Positions 35,794-46,441 of a DNA stretch of 62,844 nucleotides are shown in pieces. Each line of letters starts with the position of its first letter. Position 1 is the stretch's first letter. The position numbers and the translations under genes are program-made. The DNA lies in NCBI GenBank assembly GCA_963575745.1, contig CAUYUJ010017840.1, positions 15,001-77,844 on the forward strand. Direction: 5' to 3'. The DNA is from Prorocentrum cordatum. Lineage: Eukaryota > Sar > Dinophyceae > Prorocentrales > Prorocentraceae. The notes beneath the pieces were generated by a model, which worked only from the letters and a program-made list of their open reading frames with translations, searched no databases and was not told the DNA's origin.

Positions 35794-35942
35794 AGCATCG
35801 ACGTAGCTTTCCGAGAAGAGTCCAGCGGGCCAGCGGAGAGCCTTCCTGTGTACCGCAGGTTCGTGTCGTCGTGTCAACGCTGCTGCGCACCCCAGCTCGG
35901 GCGGTCAAGGCTGAATCCCGCCAAGGCTTTGAATCGGCCAAT

Positions 35943-36003
35943 CCATATATCTATATATCTATATATCTATATATATATATATATACATATATATATAGAG
36001 AGA
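35943..36003 (+). repeat. (TATC)n / (TA)n microsatellite
   Basis: ATATCTATATATCTATATAT followed by (TA)n and AGAGAGAAAGAGAG. Confidence 0.9.
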
Positions 36004-36054
36004 GAAAGAGAGCGATCTGGCGATCGAGAAGCCGGTGATCGTTGAAGGTTGAGC

Positions 36055-36300
36055 GATCGACGCAGTGCCAGAGATCAGCGCCAGGGTTGTCACGACACGG
36101 ACCTGCCGTACGGCTGACACAGTATGGCTCAGACCAACCATCGTTTGGGAGGTAGACCTTGCCGTTCTGTGGGCTCTCCACCGTGGAGTGCCCTTCGTTG
36201 TGGGGTATCTCCCTGAAGCCTTGGGCCGTCGACGAAGGGCCTCGTGCTCTTTCGCAGAACAAATATGGCATACATAAGGATTGCGTAGGCCTTACGGCCG
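36055..36300 (-). other. Possible minus-strand coding fragment
   Basis: The minus strand reads TAQGFREIPHNEGHSTVESP then NGKVYLPNDGWSEPYC without stops over about 80 codons and with balanced composition, unlike the flanks. No domain recognised. A similar short coding-like fragment stands beside the same repeat family at 59,620-59,860. Confidence 0.3.
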
Positions 36301-36329
36301 TTGCCGCCGACCCTGAGAGCGACGAAGAT

Positions 36330-36480
36330 GAAAACGAGAGGGGGCAGGTTGGAGGAGGTGGGTGAGAGAGGAGGAGGGGGGAGACGGATGTGGATGAGAA
36401 GGAAGAGGAGGAGAAGGAGGCAGAGGAGAGCAGGAGGAGGGGAAGCAGAGGGTGGGGGGAGGAGGAGGAGGAAGAAGAAG
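36330..36480 (+). repeat. (GGA)n-rich tract
   Basis: Purine-rich GAGGAGGAG sequence of about 150 bp leading into the CTTGGGGGCCTC repeat. Confidence 0.75.
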
Positions 36481-37150
36481 AGAAGGAGGCCAGAGGCTTT
36501 CTTGGGACAGCCCGTGGCTCTCCTGAGGCCGTCTGAACCGTCCAGGGCTGCTCTTGCGCTGTCTCGAGGCACTCTTGGAGGCCTCCTAGGCAATTTGGGG
36601 CTCTCCTGGGCTGTCTTGGGGCAGTTTGGGTGCCCCTTTGGTGCCTCTTGGGGCCGATTGGGGCTTCTTTGGGGCCTCTTGGGGGCCTCTTGGGGGCCTC
36701 TTGGGGCTGAGAGCTCGAAATGTTCGTTCGGGCCCCCCGTCTGGGCACTCTCCTGGAGCCGTCTTGGGGGCCTCTTGGGCCGTCTTGGAGGCGTCTTGGG
36801 CCGTCTTGGGGCCCTCTTCGGCCGTTCGGGGAGCCTCGTGGGGGCCTCGTGGGGCGATCTTGGGGGCCTCCAGTCTTGGGCCGTCTTGGCGCGTCGGGAA
36901 GCAGAAGGGGCAAGAACGCCACAAACTGTCAAAAACGTATGGGAAGTCCATGAATGTTGCCTCTTGGGGCTCTCGTGGGAAAGCCCCTGGAGGCCTCTTA
37001 GGGGCGCTTTGCAGGCCTCTTGGGCTGTCTGGAGGCCGTCAAGGCGTCTTGGACAGATCGTTCGGCGATTCGGAGTTCTCTTGGACTGTCTTTGGGCCTC
37101 TTGGGACACTCGGCCCGTCTTGGGGCTTTTTGGGGTTCCCTGGACTCCCA
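36480..37150 (+). repeat. Dispersed CTTGGGGGCCTC repeat, copy 2
   Basis: Same composition and unit words as 18,590-19,230, with a unique island CGTCGGGAAGCAGAAGGGGC at about 36,893-36,960. C-runs follow at 37,165-37,245. Confidence 0.8.
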
Positions 37151-37449
37151 GGGTGGGCGTCGCCTCTGACCCCCCCCCCCGGGGCGTCTGACCCCCCTTC
37201 CCCCCCTCGGGACCCCCCCCCACCCCCACCCACCCCAGCGGGGGAGGGATCGAAGGGAAGGGGTTTCCCTTCGACTCACTTACGACGTTGCTTATTTTCG
37301 CTTTGGCTGGCGCGCTGAGGAGGTCCCCGGGAAAGGGAGGAGCTTCGACGAGCCAGGGGGGAAGCAGGGAAAGGGGGCGGCAGAGACGACGCCCAACGAA
37401 TGACGGAGATGACGACTTGAACGGACAAGCCCCTCACAGACGCCGGCAG

Positions 37450-37610
37450 GGTCGGCGGATTTTCGGAGGTCCGCGCGGACTCCTCGGATCGGTGCTGAGA
37501 ACCCCCCCAGGGGTGCCTCCGAGGCCGCGCCCCCGGCGCGCTCCGCGCGCCAACGGGGAGAGGGGTTCAGGGCCGATCCAAGAAACCCGCGCGGACTTCA
37601 GAGAATGTAT
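37450..37610 (+). mobile_element. TIR element, family B copy 4
   Basis: GAGGTCCGCGCGGACTCCTC then GGATCGGTGCTG faces CAGGGCCGATCC then AAGAAACCCGCGCGGACTTC. It lies outside the recognised gene, 80 bases before the left end of T1, so family B is not confined to introns of HyuA-HyuB. Confidence 0.82.
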
Positions 37611-37779
37611 GCTTCTGCCGCCTGATGTTTCTCTGCTCCTGACAGAGACCGCCCCAGCGTCGGCAAGGGTGACCCTTCTATTCTTGGCAGAACACAGTGG
37701 CATTTTTTTTGAGAAAGGTATTTTTCCCACCCGCCCACGTTCGGTTCTGATCGTCAGCTTGCTGGTTCATATGCAAACT

Positions 37780-37905
37780 TTCACTCCTCCTCCTCCTCCT
37801 GCTCCTCCTCCTCCTCCTCCTCATCATCATCATCTTCTCATCCGTTCTCTATCCTCCTCTTCCTCCTCCTCCTCCTCCTCCTCCTCCTCAGTCTCCTCCT
37901 CCTTG
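37780..37905 (+). repeat. (CTC)n microsatellite in T1
   Basis: CTCCTCCTCCTGCTCC and CTCCTCATCATCATC repeats just inside the left end of T1. Confidence 0.88.
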
Positions 37906-38226
37906 TCCTTGAGCCCTGCTTGGAACTCGCTTGAGCCTCCATTCCTGGGCCACTGGTTCCAATCCTTGGGCCCCGCCCTGCAAGGCGCCTCTTTGGGGCC
38001 CACCTTGAGGTCCCCCCACCTTGGGGTTAGGATGGTGTCGCATAGCATACAATTGCTACAGTGAGGGGCTGAACGGTCGGAAGTTCTGCCCTGGGGCACG
38101 GCCCACTTGCCGCTCTTTTCCGCTGTGGATCTACACCTCTTCTGCCGCGCGGCCGTTTTGGCCCAACAACATGCTTATCGAACAACGGCCCCTGTGTTGC
38201 TGGACACTCCCAGTGCTGTTGTCGTG

Positions 38227-38754
38227 ATGGTCGGCGTTGGCCCGCCCCCAGCTGCTGCTGCCGGCGGCATTCCGAGCCGCGGTCGTTCGAGGAGCCCCCA
38301 GCCGTACCGCATGAGCAAAGTAGGATCCATCGTGAGCTTGGTGAACATGCCTCTTGAGAGTGATGGGCAAGTGCTGATTCAGGGGGAGGTGAATTGGTCG
38401 ACACTGTGGACGCGTAGGGTGACGCATCCTCAGCTTCGCGACGTCCATCTGAGTCACAAGATGGCGCAGTTCAGGACTGTGATGTTCTGCACCAACTGCT
38501 ACAAGTGGATTCGGGATGTCAGGAGGTTCGAAATGTTCAGAGAGTGCGCCGGATATATTTCGACAAAGTACACTCGCAAAGTACGTCGCAACCTGATGAG
38601 GGGTCAGTTCCCATACAAGGCGCGGCCTAAAAATGGCTGTGACGCGTTTGACACGCAAGATGGCCGCATTGTCCACGATCCTAGGGATTGGGATGGAGTC
38701 CCAAAGCCAGAGCCGATTGCGCTTGCGTTTGCCGCCGGCTATTCACCAAACTGA
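38227..38754 (+). CDS. T1 ORF A, unknown protein, 175 aa
   Basis: The first ATG of an open frame that extends upstream to 38,107. The protein begins MVGVGPPPAAAAGGIPSRGR, is basic in the middle, has a C-x2-C (FCTNCYKWIRDVRRFEMF) and ends PIALAFAAGYSPN. I do not recognise it. Even composition and intact length argue for a real product. It stands 530 bases before ORF B in the same direction, so the two may share a transcript. Confidence 0.6.
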   Translation: MVGVGPPPAAAAGGIPSRGRSRSPQPYRMSKVGSIVSLVNMPLESDGQVLIQGEVNWSTLWTRRVTHPQLRDVHLSHKMAQFRTVMFCTNCYKWIRDVRRFEMFRECAGYISTKYTRKVRRNLMRGQFPYKARPKNGCDAFDTQDGRIVHDPRDWDGVPKPEPIALAFAAGYSPN

Positions 38755-39287
38755 ACAGAATAGGCCGCCAATAGGGGTGAGTGTTGCAATCCTACTCTTC
38801 TCGTTGATTCGATTTGGGGTCGTCTTGGCGCTTGAAAACAGAATAACATCGTGCTTCGTCTAAACACGCGTCGCGTGTCGGAAGGGTTCCTTATCTCATG
38901 AAGGGGCTTCTCGTTCAGCGAGGTTTGTTTGCATAGCACAAAGAACCAACCTCCTCCTATCATCCCCCGCCTCTGCCCCCTCTTTCTGACGAAGTTTTCT
39001 GGGGAACGACTGCGGAAGTGAGGAGGGGGAAAAAGAGGGGGAGGAGGGGTTCGTTCCATGCGCAAGGCGGACAAAGAGAGGAGACGGCAAGAGGCCGCAG
39101 CTAGGAGACGCGGACCCCTCAACAGTCCGGGGGTGCGTTGATAATCTCGCTTCGCTTGGCCCTATGGATGGCGTCGGAGAGTGCAAGCACCGTTTGGGGA
39201 GATCGGAATCGCGATTAAGGTTCGCATCGCCATCATCTTCATCCTCACCAGAGCCATTTGGGCTTCGACCAGCTGATTCTGGCAGCG

Positions 39288-41378
39288 ATGGCCCCCGAGC
39301 GTCCAAGGGCAGGTCAGCAGCAACCTGCTGCTGCAGAGCCTGGCCATGCGTCGCAGATGGTCAACCTCACCCCCTGCTCAGAGGACATGGCGCTCAACGG
39401 AGAGTACGTGTCAAAATTTGAAGCGATGATGGCTCGACTGAAGACAGTGCAAGAACTTGAAAACGTGGAGCTGCTCGGCGCACAATCAGTGAGCCAAGGA
39501 GGTCATGGCAACGAGCTCGTTCTGGAGGACCTCAAGTACGCGATGCAGCACGACAACACGGACCAGTACCAGGGTGCGATGAACATCTTCGTCCACGACG
39601 TCAGGTGGAGGCCCCAGAAGCTACCATATAATACGAAAGGAATCGACGATTTGGCCAACCACAGCTTCAGCTCGCCTCCCTCTGGGACAACGCGGTTGCA
39701 GATCCACGTGTACCTCGAGGGACCGGCTGAAGTAGAGACCATGCTCACCACCAAACGTGGCACCATCAAGCGCGTGAGTCCAGAAGAACCAGTGCATGCC
39801 TTCCTCTGGGGATTAGATAAGTTCTTCCAGATCCCACAGAACAGGCGGAGCGTAGAGGAGGCCACTCGATGGGTCACAGCAATCAGGAATACCGACTTCA
39901 TCTTCCATACGCTCACGTCTGAGAGCGCCGTGATCAAGAATAGCGTCATCTTGCGAGAGGAGTGGAGCCAGCGCTACGCAGCGGTTCAGCGTTCACCTTT
40001 GAGCTTGTTGTGCATGATCATCGAGCAGCGGAAGAGGCTGGGGGAGACCAAATCGGGGAAGGTGACAACAGACCAGCTGTATAGCTTTTACGAAGGGATT
40101 ACGTGGAGTACCACCAGCGAGAAGATCAGTAAAAATACATTGGAAAACACCTCAGCCATCAGCAACAAATGGGCATTGGCACTGAGCGAAGCTGGCGTGG
40201 ATTGTCAGCAGATCGTCAAGCGCAGCGAGGAAGCCTACGGATTGGAGTCACCTTTCCCGAGCGTTCTCAGCATCTATTTGATATGCTCCAAAGCGGGGAA
40301 ACAGGGGTCCGGCGTAGCTTGGATGTTCGAGATGATCTACGACCAGTTTCGAGCTAAGAACATCGTGAAGGCCAACATGAGCGCCAGCGCCTTGCAGGGT
40401 AAGAGGTTCTCGGACTGCGACGTGTTAGCTTTCAAGAAGGAGCTGAAGGACGCCATCCTGAACGACGAGCTGAACACGTTGGCCATACCTCAGAGGGTCA
40501 AGACGACGATCCGGAACTACCTTCAGAGTCCGAGCGCCTACAGGGCCAAAGAGGGCTTCCCCGACAACCAGTTCGCCCGCTTCGTCGAGCCTGTCGCCCA
40601 GACCGACTGGAAACAAGAGTTTGGCAGACCTGAACGTTTATTCGATTCGTTCGCTTCTACCTTGATCTATGGGAAGGGCTACAACAACACCATCCTGCAA
40701 GCGCTGAAGCTTGGAAAGAGCCCCGCAGATGCACTGCGGTACGGTTCGATGGGCCAGGACTTGCAGAAGGTCCATTCCGCCATCGAGGAGGAGAAGCAGG
40801 CAGCGGAGGAAAAAAAGAAGACAGCCAAGGAGAGCACCAAAGAGGACGGCGAACAGAAGGAGGACGACACCAACAAGCAGGAGGAGGAGAACGAGCTGAA
40901 CGTCAAGGAGGACGACGACGACGCCAGGCAGCGGTGGTTCAACCACGCGTCTTCCTTGGTGAGGTCGCGCGTGACTCTGGTTGCTCCTGGGCCGAATGAG
41001 GGCGCTGTCATTGCAGCGATCAAGGACACCGCAGCGGTCAAGAAGGCGCAGTGCACATCGTGCGAGAACGTCTTGGCGTTGTACAACTGCAAGGAGGAAG
41101 GTCAGAACAAGACCCAGCCCACGATCCGGATGCCAGTCAACAGGTCTGCCTACATGGGTCGTTGCACTCAGGCCGCCATCAAGGTGTTCTGCTCTGACGA
41201 CCCCGACAATGTGGATCCTGACCAGATGACTCTTCACCCCAAGGCGTGCTTCGTCTTCCTCGACGCCTTCAAGCCCGCGAACCTCGAGGTTTATCTGAAG
41301 GGCTTCGTGGCGATGGATCGGAAGATTGCTGTGAATACGAAGGACTACTACATCTCATATGAGGACGGGCAACACTAA
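39288..41378 (+). CDS. T1 ORF B, large unknown protein, 696 aa
   Basis: An uninterrupted frame, with the first ATG at 39,288 (MAPERPRAGQQQPAAAEPGH); the open frame itself starts at 39,258. The N-terminal two thirds is mixed alpha/beta in composition (EDLKYAMQHDNTDQYQGAMN, RSVEEATRWVTAIRNTDFIF, KRFSDCDVLAFKKELKDAIL). A charged Glu/Lys/Asp segment follows (about residues 510-560, EEEKQAAEEKKKTAKESTKE). The C-terminal part has C-T-S-C and further cysteines (ALYNC). I recognise no family. Its length, its lack of stops and its place beside a methyltransferase in a TIR unit suggest an element protein, possibly structural or nucleic-acid binding; that is inference. Confidence 0.8.
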   Translation: MAPERPRAGQQQPAAAEPGHASQMVNLTPCSEDMALNGEYVSKFEAMMARLKTVQELENVELLGAQSVSQGGHGNELVLEDLKYAMQHDNTDQYQGAMNIFVHDVRWRPQKLPYNTKGIDDLANHSFSSPPSGTTRLQIHVYLEGPAEVETMLTTKRGTIKRVSPEEPVHAFLWGLDKFFQIPQNRRSVEEATRWVTAIRNTDFIFHTLTSESAVIKNSVILREEWSQRYAAVQRSPLSLLCMIIEQRKRLGETKSGKVTTDQLYSFYEGITWSTTSEKISKNTLENTSAISNKWALALSEAGVDCQQIVKRSEEAYGLESPFPSVLSIYLICSKAGKQGSGVAWMFEMIYDQFRAKNIVKANMSASALQGKRFSDCDVLAFKKELKDAILNDELNTLAIPQRVKTTIRNYLQSPSAYRAKEGFPDNQFARFVEPVAQTDWKQEFGRPERLFDSFASTLIYGKGYNNTILQALKLGKSPADALRYGSMGQDLQKVHSAIEEEKQAAEEKKKTAKESTKEDGEQKEDDTNKQEEENELNVKEDDDDARQRWFNHASSLVRSRVTLVAPGPNEGAVIAAIKDTAAVKKAQCTSCENVLALYNCKEEGQNKTQPTIRMPVNRSAYMGRCTQAAIKVFCSDDPDNVDPDQMTLHPKACFVFLDAFKPANLEVYLKGFVAMDRKIAVNTKDYYISYEDGQH

Positions 41379-41399
41379 ACATCACACCCATCACCACTC

Positions 41400-41690
41400 A
41401 GTAAGAGGGAGGAGGAGGAGGGGCAGGAGGAAGAGGAGGAGGAGGAGGAGGAGGAGGAGGGCGACGACGACGAGGACGATGAGCAGGAGGGGGACGAGGA
41501 GGAGGGCGACGAGGAGGATGAGGAAGGAGGAGGAGGGGGAAGAGGAGCAATCTGCTCCTCCTCCTCCTCCTCCTCCTCCGCCTCCTCATTCGCATCTTTC
41601 TTATCCTCTTTCTCATCCTTTTCCTCCTCCTACCTCCCTTTCCTTCTCCTCTTCCTCCTCCGCAGCTCCCCCTTCCCTCCTCCATTTTTT
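41400..41690 (+). repeat. GAG then CTC tracts between ORF B and ORF C
   Basis: GGAGGAGGAGGAGG to about 41,550, then CTCCTCCTCCTCC to 41,680. The two halves are complementary, so the stretch can form a long hairpin. It could be an intron; the acceptor candidate is CCCGAG|GAATCG near 41,701. Confidence 0.8.
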
Positions 41691-41692
41691 TG

Positions 41693-42312
41693 TTTCCCGA
41701 GGAATCGTCGCTGAAGAAACGGCGCGTCCGGGACTGCGCCGAGGCGAGCTTCCCCTGCGTGGAGCACATGACATTCGTCACGAAGGACCCGCTATCTCTG
41801 CCTCCGAAGCAGCGGCTGCTCGATTCGAACAGTTCGAACCAGAACAATCACATTGGCCCCCTTGTAACAGTGGATCCGTCCGACAAGGACGAATGGGCTG
41901 CATCAATCTTCGACAAAACAAAGATCTTGGGAGACTGCCTCATCGAGTCTGGCGGTCGCGTGGCCGGCGCTGCCAAGATGCCGGGGCCTAAGCGGCTCCC
42001 CACTGATATCGAGAGGGTGTCCCTGCACAGTAACTCGACGATGTTCTACAAAGAGCTGGTCCACTCGTTCGCGGCGTCAAGCATCGTTCAGTTCACGCCC
42101 TTGAGCGAGAACGCCGCCATGGCGGCGATTATGATGAAACTTCCCATCACGTGCGTGTGCTTTACAGAGTTCCACATGCACGCCATGTACAGCCGGTTGG
42201 TCGCCCGCGTCTTCAGGAGCCTCACGGATGAGAAGGTAGAGGAACTCTACGAACCCATGGCCGTGGCGGATCTTGTCAACAAGAACGCCGAGGATTGCCG
42301 CTGCTCTATAAA
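41693..42312 (+). CDS. T1 ORF C, unknown domain, possible exon of the methyltransferase gene
   Basis: An open frame with balanced composition: HMTFVTKDPLSLPPKQRLLD, DEWAASIFDKTKILGDCLIE, MFYKELVHSFAASSIVQFTP, MAAIMMKLPITCVCFTEFHM and VFRSLTDEKVEELYEPMAVA. No ATG stands before 41,768, and it runs straight into a CTC tract, so it is probably an internal exon. The pattern S-I-V-Q-x-T-P...A-A-x-x-x-x-x-P-I-x-x-V resembles a nucleotide- or SAM-binding fold, but this is a weak impression. No family is assigned. Confidence 0.6.
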
Positions 42313-42560
42313 TCCTCCCCCTCCTCCCCCTCCTCCTCCTCCTCCTCCTCCTTCTCCTCCTCCTTCCTCCTTCTCCTCCTTCTACTCCCCCCCTCTCTCC
42401 TTGTCCTGGGCTTCAGATCTCCCATGGGACCAGACTCCAGTGTCACAAAATATGTCCCTTGCCCTCCTCCTCCTTCTCATCCTCATCTCCTCCTTCTCAT
42501 CCTCATCTCCTCCTTCTCATCCTCATCTCCTCCTCCCCCATCCCCTCCTCGCCTCATCCA
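42312..42560 (+). repeat. (CTC)n and TCTCATCCTCATCTCCTCC repeats
   Basis: CTC-rich tract with a 19-20 bp unit (CTCCTTCTCATCCTCATCT) repeated about four times at 42,468-42,535. Sequence to 42,960 beyond it is ACG-rich and carries no supported gene; it may be intron. GCGATCGCGGACCAGTGGTC near 42,738 is part of a short palindrome. Confidence 0.8.
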
Positions 42561-42971
42561 CCGCTTCGTCCTATTCTCGCTCATCCTGCTCATCATGCTC
42601 CTCTTCCTGCCCTACTGCTCAGCCCGCGCCCAAGGAGGGGGCTGGCGACGATGGCGCTGGAGACGGTGGTGGTACCGGCGGCGAGGACAGCCGACCCCCC
42701 CGGCCGGGCCGCCACGACGACAGCGGTTGGCGACGGCGATCGCGGACCAGTGGTCCGCGATCGCCGTGGCACGACGATCAACGACGACGATGACATCGAC
42801 GATCGGCACCGGCAAAAATAACGACAACGATGCCACCACAACGGCGACTACGACGACGTCCACGATGACAGCGGCGACGATGTCGATAACGACGTTGGCA
42901 ACACCGCATCCACATGCCGATTTGGCTCGCAAGCTGGCCCGCGCCACTTTAATTCACAGCCCTCTGAGACG

Positions 42972-44219
42972 ATGAGCTTCAAGCATCGCCAATGGACTGA
43001 TGATGAATACAAGTTCGGCGTGCAGGCCGAGAAACCAAGTGAGCCAGCACCAAAACGTGTCATCAAGAAGCCAGCTGCAGCTACGCGACTGCGCAGCCGC
43101 ACTCCTCCGCCCCGAACGGCCTCGCCTCCATTCCTAGACACTGGGCCCACGATCGTCACTGTGGACGACTGCGTTGGAATGAACAGCGTGGCTCATGCTT
43201 TACGTGGTCTTGGATGCAATCACAGATGCTTGGCGGTCAGCGACATCGACCCTATTGTACAGGCCTTCTGGTTCGCTAACTTCGCGGATGGACAGTGCCG
43301 TTTCTTCCCCGACTTGACGAAGCGGGATAAAGCTTGGCTGGTGGCTCAGGGCGAGATCGACGTCTATGCGGCTGGCTTCCCATGCCAGCCGTTTTCAGCT
43401 AGCGGCCTCCATGGTGGAGCAGACGACCCTCGAGCAGCATGTATCGCCCATATAATTTCATACATCCAGTCTGGAATGCCACGCACATTCATTTTAGAAA
43501 ACGTCGAGGGGTTAGTTACGTCCCATGCTGAGACATTGACGTGGATCCTCAAGAAGCTCAAGGGGGCCGCATCGGGCGCTTACTTTGTGGATGCGAAGTT
43601 GCTGCAGACATCTGAGCATGGCATCCCACAGAGTCGCACGCGCTTGCTGATCATCGGCATCAAGAAGAACCTGATGAATGGTAGGACGTTCGAATGGCCA
43701 ACTGGGTTCAGTGCACCCTCAATCGACGTCTTGCTAGAGCCAGTTGTTGAGCCCCCAGGTGTTCATCAGCAGCCACCAGTCTCTGCAAGGACCGCGCGAG
43801 GCAACTTCACCCAGGTGTTCAGGCACATCATTGAGAAGTTCAAGGTTAATCCACTTCTCGGCACGACTTTCGTTGCCGATATCGACAGTACTGTTCCACA
43901 CATGATGCGAGACATGAGCCCGTGCTTGACGAAACGCCGTGGATACTGTGGCGGGCATTGGGGTTTTTTCTCGCGGCCGGCGACTGAGCTTGAAGGAGTG
44001 TTGCAGCTTGTTCGGCATGAACCTAACGACTTCAGGGCCCCTGGCGCGGTCACGGTGAACCAGCTCAAGGGCATGTGCGGTAACTCCCTGCCAGTCAACA
44101 TCCTCGAGAGGATTCTCATTCGTTCGCTCCCGACGGCAGGGATCTGCTCAGCCACCGCGCTCAATCAGCGGTGGGAGAACCAGGGGTCAGCTACTCGCAC
44201 TCTCAGGGCCATCTCTTAG
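42972..44219 (+). CDS. Cytosine-5 DNA methyltransferase (T1 ORF D), 415 aa
   Basis: ATG at 42,972 followed by an uninterrupted frame. Motif I is VDDCVGMNSVAHALRG (about 65-79, SAM binding). Motif IV is GFPCQPFSASG (135-145) with the catalytic Cys138. Motif VI is ENVEG (176-180). Motif VIII is QSRTR (220-224). Motif X is GNSLP (370-374). All five are in order, with a target-recognition region between VIII and X. This enzyme family moves a methyl group from SAM to C5 of cytosine in DNA. The N-terminal 55 residues are basic and disordered (KRVIKKPAAATRLRSRTPPP), with no reader domain. It lies inside TIR unit T1, so it is probably element cargo and may act to silence or mark the element's own copies. 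All catalytic residues are present. Confidence 0.93.
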   Translation: MSFKHRQWTDDEYKFGVQAEKPSEPAPKRVIKKPAAATRLRSRTPPPRTASPPFLDTGPTIVTVDDCVGMNSVAHALRGLGCNHRCLAVSDIDPIVQAFWFANFADGQCRFFPDLTKRDKAWLVAQGEIDVYAAGFPCQPFSASGLHGGADDPRAACIAHIISYIQSGMPRTFILENVEGLVTSHAETLTWILKKLKGAASGAYFVDAKLLQTSEHGIPQSRTRLLIIGIKKNLMNGRTFEWPTGFSAPSIDVLLEPVVEPPGVHQQPPVSARTARGNFTQVFRHIIEKFKVNPLLGTTFVADIDSTVPHMMRDMSPCLTKRRGYCGGHWGFFSRPATELEGVLQLVRHEPNDFRAPGAVTVNQLKGMCGNSLPVNILERILIRSLPTAGICSATALNQRWENQGSATRTLRAIS

Positions 44220-44259
44220 AGCGAGATACCACAATCGAGTCAAGGGGCGTGCAGGAAAA

Positions 44260-46010
44260 ACATCATCATTATCGTCATCATAATCATCATCATCAGCATC
44301 AGCATCATCATCATCGTAGTCGTTCTTTGTTCCCCACATCATAAGTGGGCTTCTTGTTTTCTCTGGATGGCCGCGGGCCACCCACGCGCACATACACACA
44401 CACATCATGATCATCATCCTCGGGCATTCCATGCGAGCCCGCTCGCACGGAAGGGGCCTCCCCGGCCAGGGGGGCCACCTAAAAGTTGGAATTCCAACGG
44501 CTATCGGGATCAGCGAGCCCGCTCGCGCGGAATGACCCTCAGGGGCATTCCATGCGAGCCCGCTCGCGCGGAAGGGACCTCCCCTGTGGCCCCTAGGGGG
44601 CCCCACCTAAAAGTTGGAATTCGAACGGCTATCGAGACAGCGAGCCCGCTCGAAAGGAATGGCCCTCAGGGGCATTTCATGCGAGCCCGCTCGCGCGGAA
44701 GGGGCCTCCCCTGTGGCCCCTAGGGGCCCCACCTAAGAGTTGGAATTCCAACGGCGATCGGCATCAGCGAGCCTGCTCGCACGGAATGACCCTTAGGGGC
44801 GGAAGAGGAGGATGAGGAGGAGGTTTAGGAGAAGGACGAGGAGGAGGAGGAGGAGGAGGAGGAGGAGGAGGAGGAGAGAAAGATGAGGAGGAGGCGGGGA
44901 TTTCAACCACGGTGCCGTCAGGAGGACGCGGTTGAAATGGACGCTGTCAAGGCGGAGGAGGAGGAGGAGGAGGAGGAGGAGGGGGAGGAGGAGGAGGAGA
45001 CGTGCGGATGAGGAGGAGGAGGAGGAGGAGGAGGAGGAGGAGGAGGAGGAGGGGGGGGGGGCCAGGAGGAGAAGGAGGAGGAGGAGGAGGAACAGGAGGA
45101 GGCGGAGGAGGAGGAGGAGGAAGAAGAACGAGCGGGGAGGAAGGTTTCAACCACGGCGGCATCGTGAGGAGGTGGCTGAAACGAAAGCCGGTCGAGGAGG
45201 AGGAGGCGGAGGAGGATGAGGAGAAGGAGGAGGAGGAGAGAAAGAGGAGGAGGAGGCGGGGATTTCAACCACGGTGCCGTCAGGAGGACGCGGTTGGAAT
45301 GGACGCTGCTCAAGGAGGAGGAGGAGGAGGCGGAGGAGGAGGAGGAGACGTGAGGGTGATGAGGAGGAGGAGGAGCAGCAGGAGGATGACGAGGGGTATT
45401 CCGTACGAGCCCGCGCGCGCCGAATGGTCCTCATGGGGGTAGCAGGGGGAAGAGGAGGAGGAGGTTTAGGAGAAGGAGGTTGAGGAGGAGGAGGAGGAGA
45501 AAGAGGGAGGAGGCGGGGATTTCAACCACGGTGCCGTCAGGAGGACGCGGTTGAAATGGACGCTGCTCAAGGCGGAGGAGGAGGAGGAGGAGGAGACGCG
45601 AGGATGATGAGGAGAAGGAGGACGACGAGGAGACGGACGAGGAGGAGGAGGAAGAGGAGGAGGAGGAGGAAAAGGAGGAGGAGGATGATGATGATGATAA
45701 TGATGATGATGAAGGAGGATGATGAGCAGGAGGAGGAGGCTCAGGAGGAGCGAGGGGGGAGGAAGGTTTCCACCACGGCGACGTCGGGAGGAGGTGGTTA
45801 AAATGAAAGCCGGTCGAGGGGGAGGAGGCGGAAGAGGAGAAGGTGGAGGAGGAGCAGCAGCAGCGTCAGCAGGAGCAGCATCATTCTGATAGTGTGCATA
45901 CTCCATACAAAAATAGGTTTTCATTTGGGGTCCATCCGTTGGAGTAATTGTTGTCGTTGCTACCGCCATCTGTGTGAGTCCTGGGCTGGGTACCACCGTC
46001 GTCCTCTTTG
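44260..46010 (+). repeat. GAG-rich block M1, inverted copy of M2
   Basis: From GTTCCCCACATCATAAGTGG then TTTTCTCTGGATGGCCGCGG (44,325-44,375), through GAGCCCGCTCGCGCGGAATG-type 110 bp repeats (44,410-44,800) and long (GGA)n with GGTTTCAACCACGG islands, to CCGTTGGAGTAATTGTT (45,938). The same order, reverse-complemented, occurs at 53,770-55,590. No gene inside; Arg/Glu/Gly frames are artefacts. Confidence 0.85.
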
Positions 46011-46400
46011 CATTCCCCATTCTCTGAGTAGGCTGGGCCCCGGGGAAAGCAAGATGGAGGAGGAGGGGGAGAAGGAAGAGAGGAATTGTAGACAACGGAT
46101 CACAATTGTTTGATGAGCTGGCCACTCTGAGCGTTGGGATCAGGGGCTGCAGCGGCAGCTCGGAGAAAGCCTCAAAACGAATACTTACCCCATGCAGCTG
46201 CGAGTGTCGCGGGGTGAGACCAGAGGCAGGGAGGGAAATAGGGAGGAGGGAGAGGAGAGGAGATGAGTGGAGAGGAGGAGAGGAGGATAAGACGCGAGAC
46301 GGTGTTTATTCGAAACGAGGACCCAACACCACATGATGGTTAGGAGGAGGCGGAATGAATCTAGCATGTAATCCTCTGACGATGACGGTGCGCATCAATT
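46010..46400. other. No gene seen, T1 interior
   Basis: Purine-rich sequence. The minus strand carries ATGTGGTGTTGGGTCCTCG, shared with 10,563. Confidence 0.4.
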
Positions 46401-46441
46401 GCCTAGTCTCATCCTGATGCATCCTGCGCTGCGCCCGCGCC

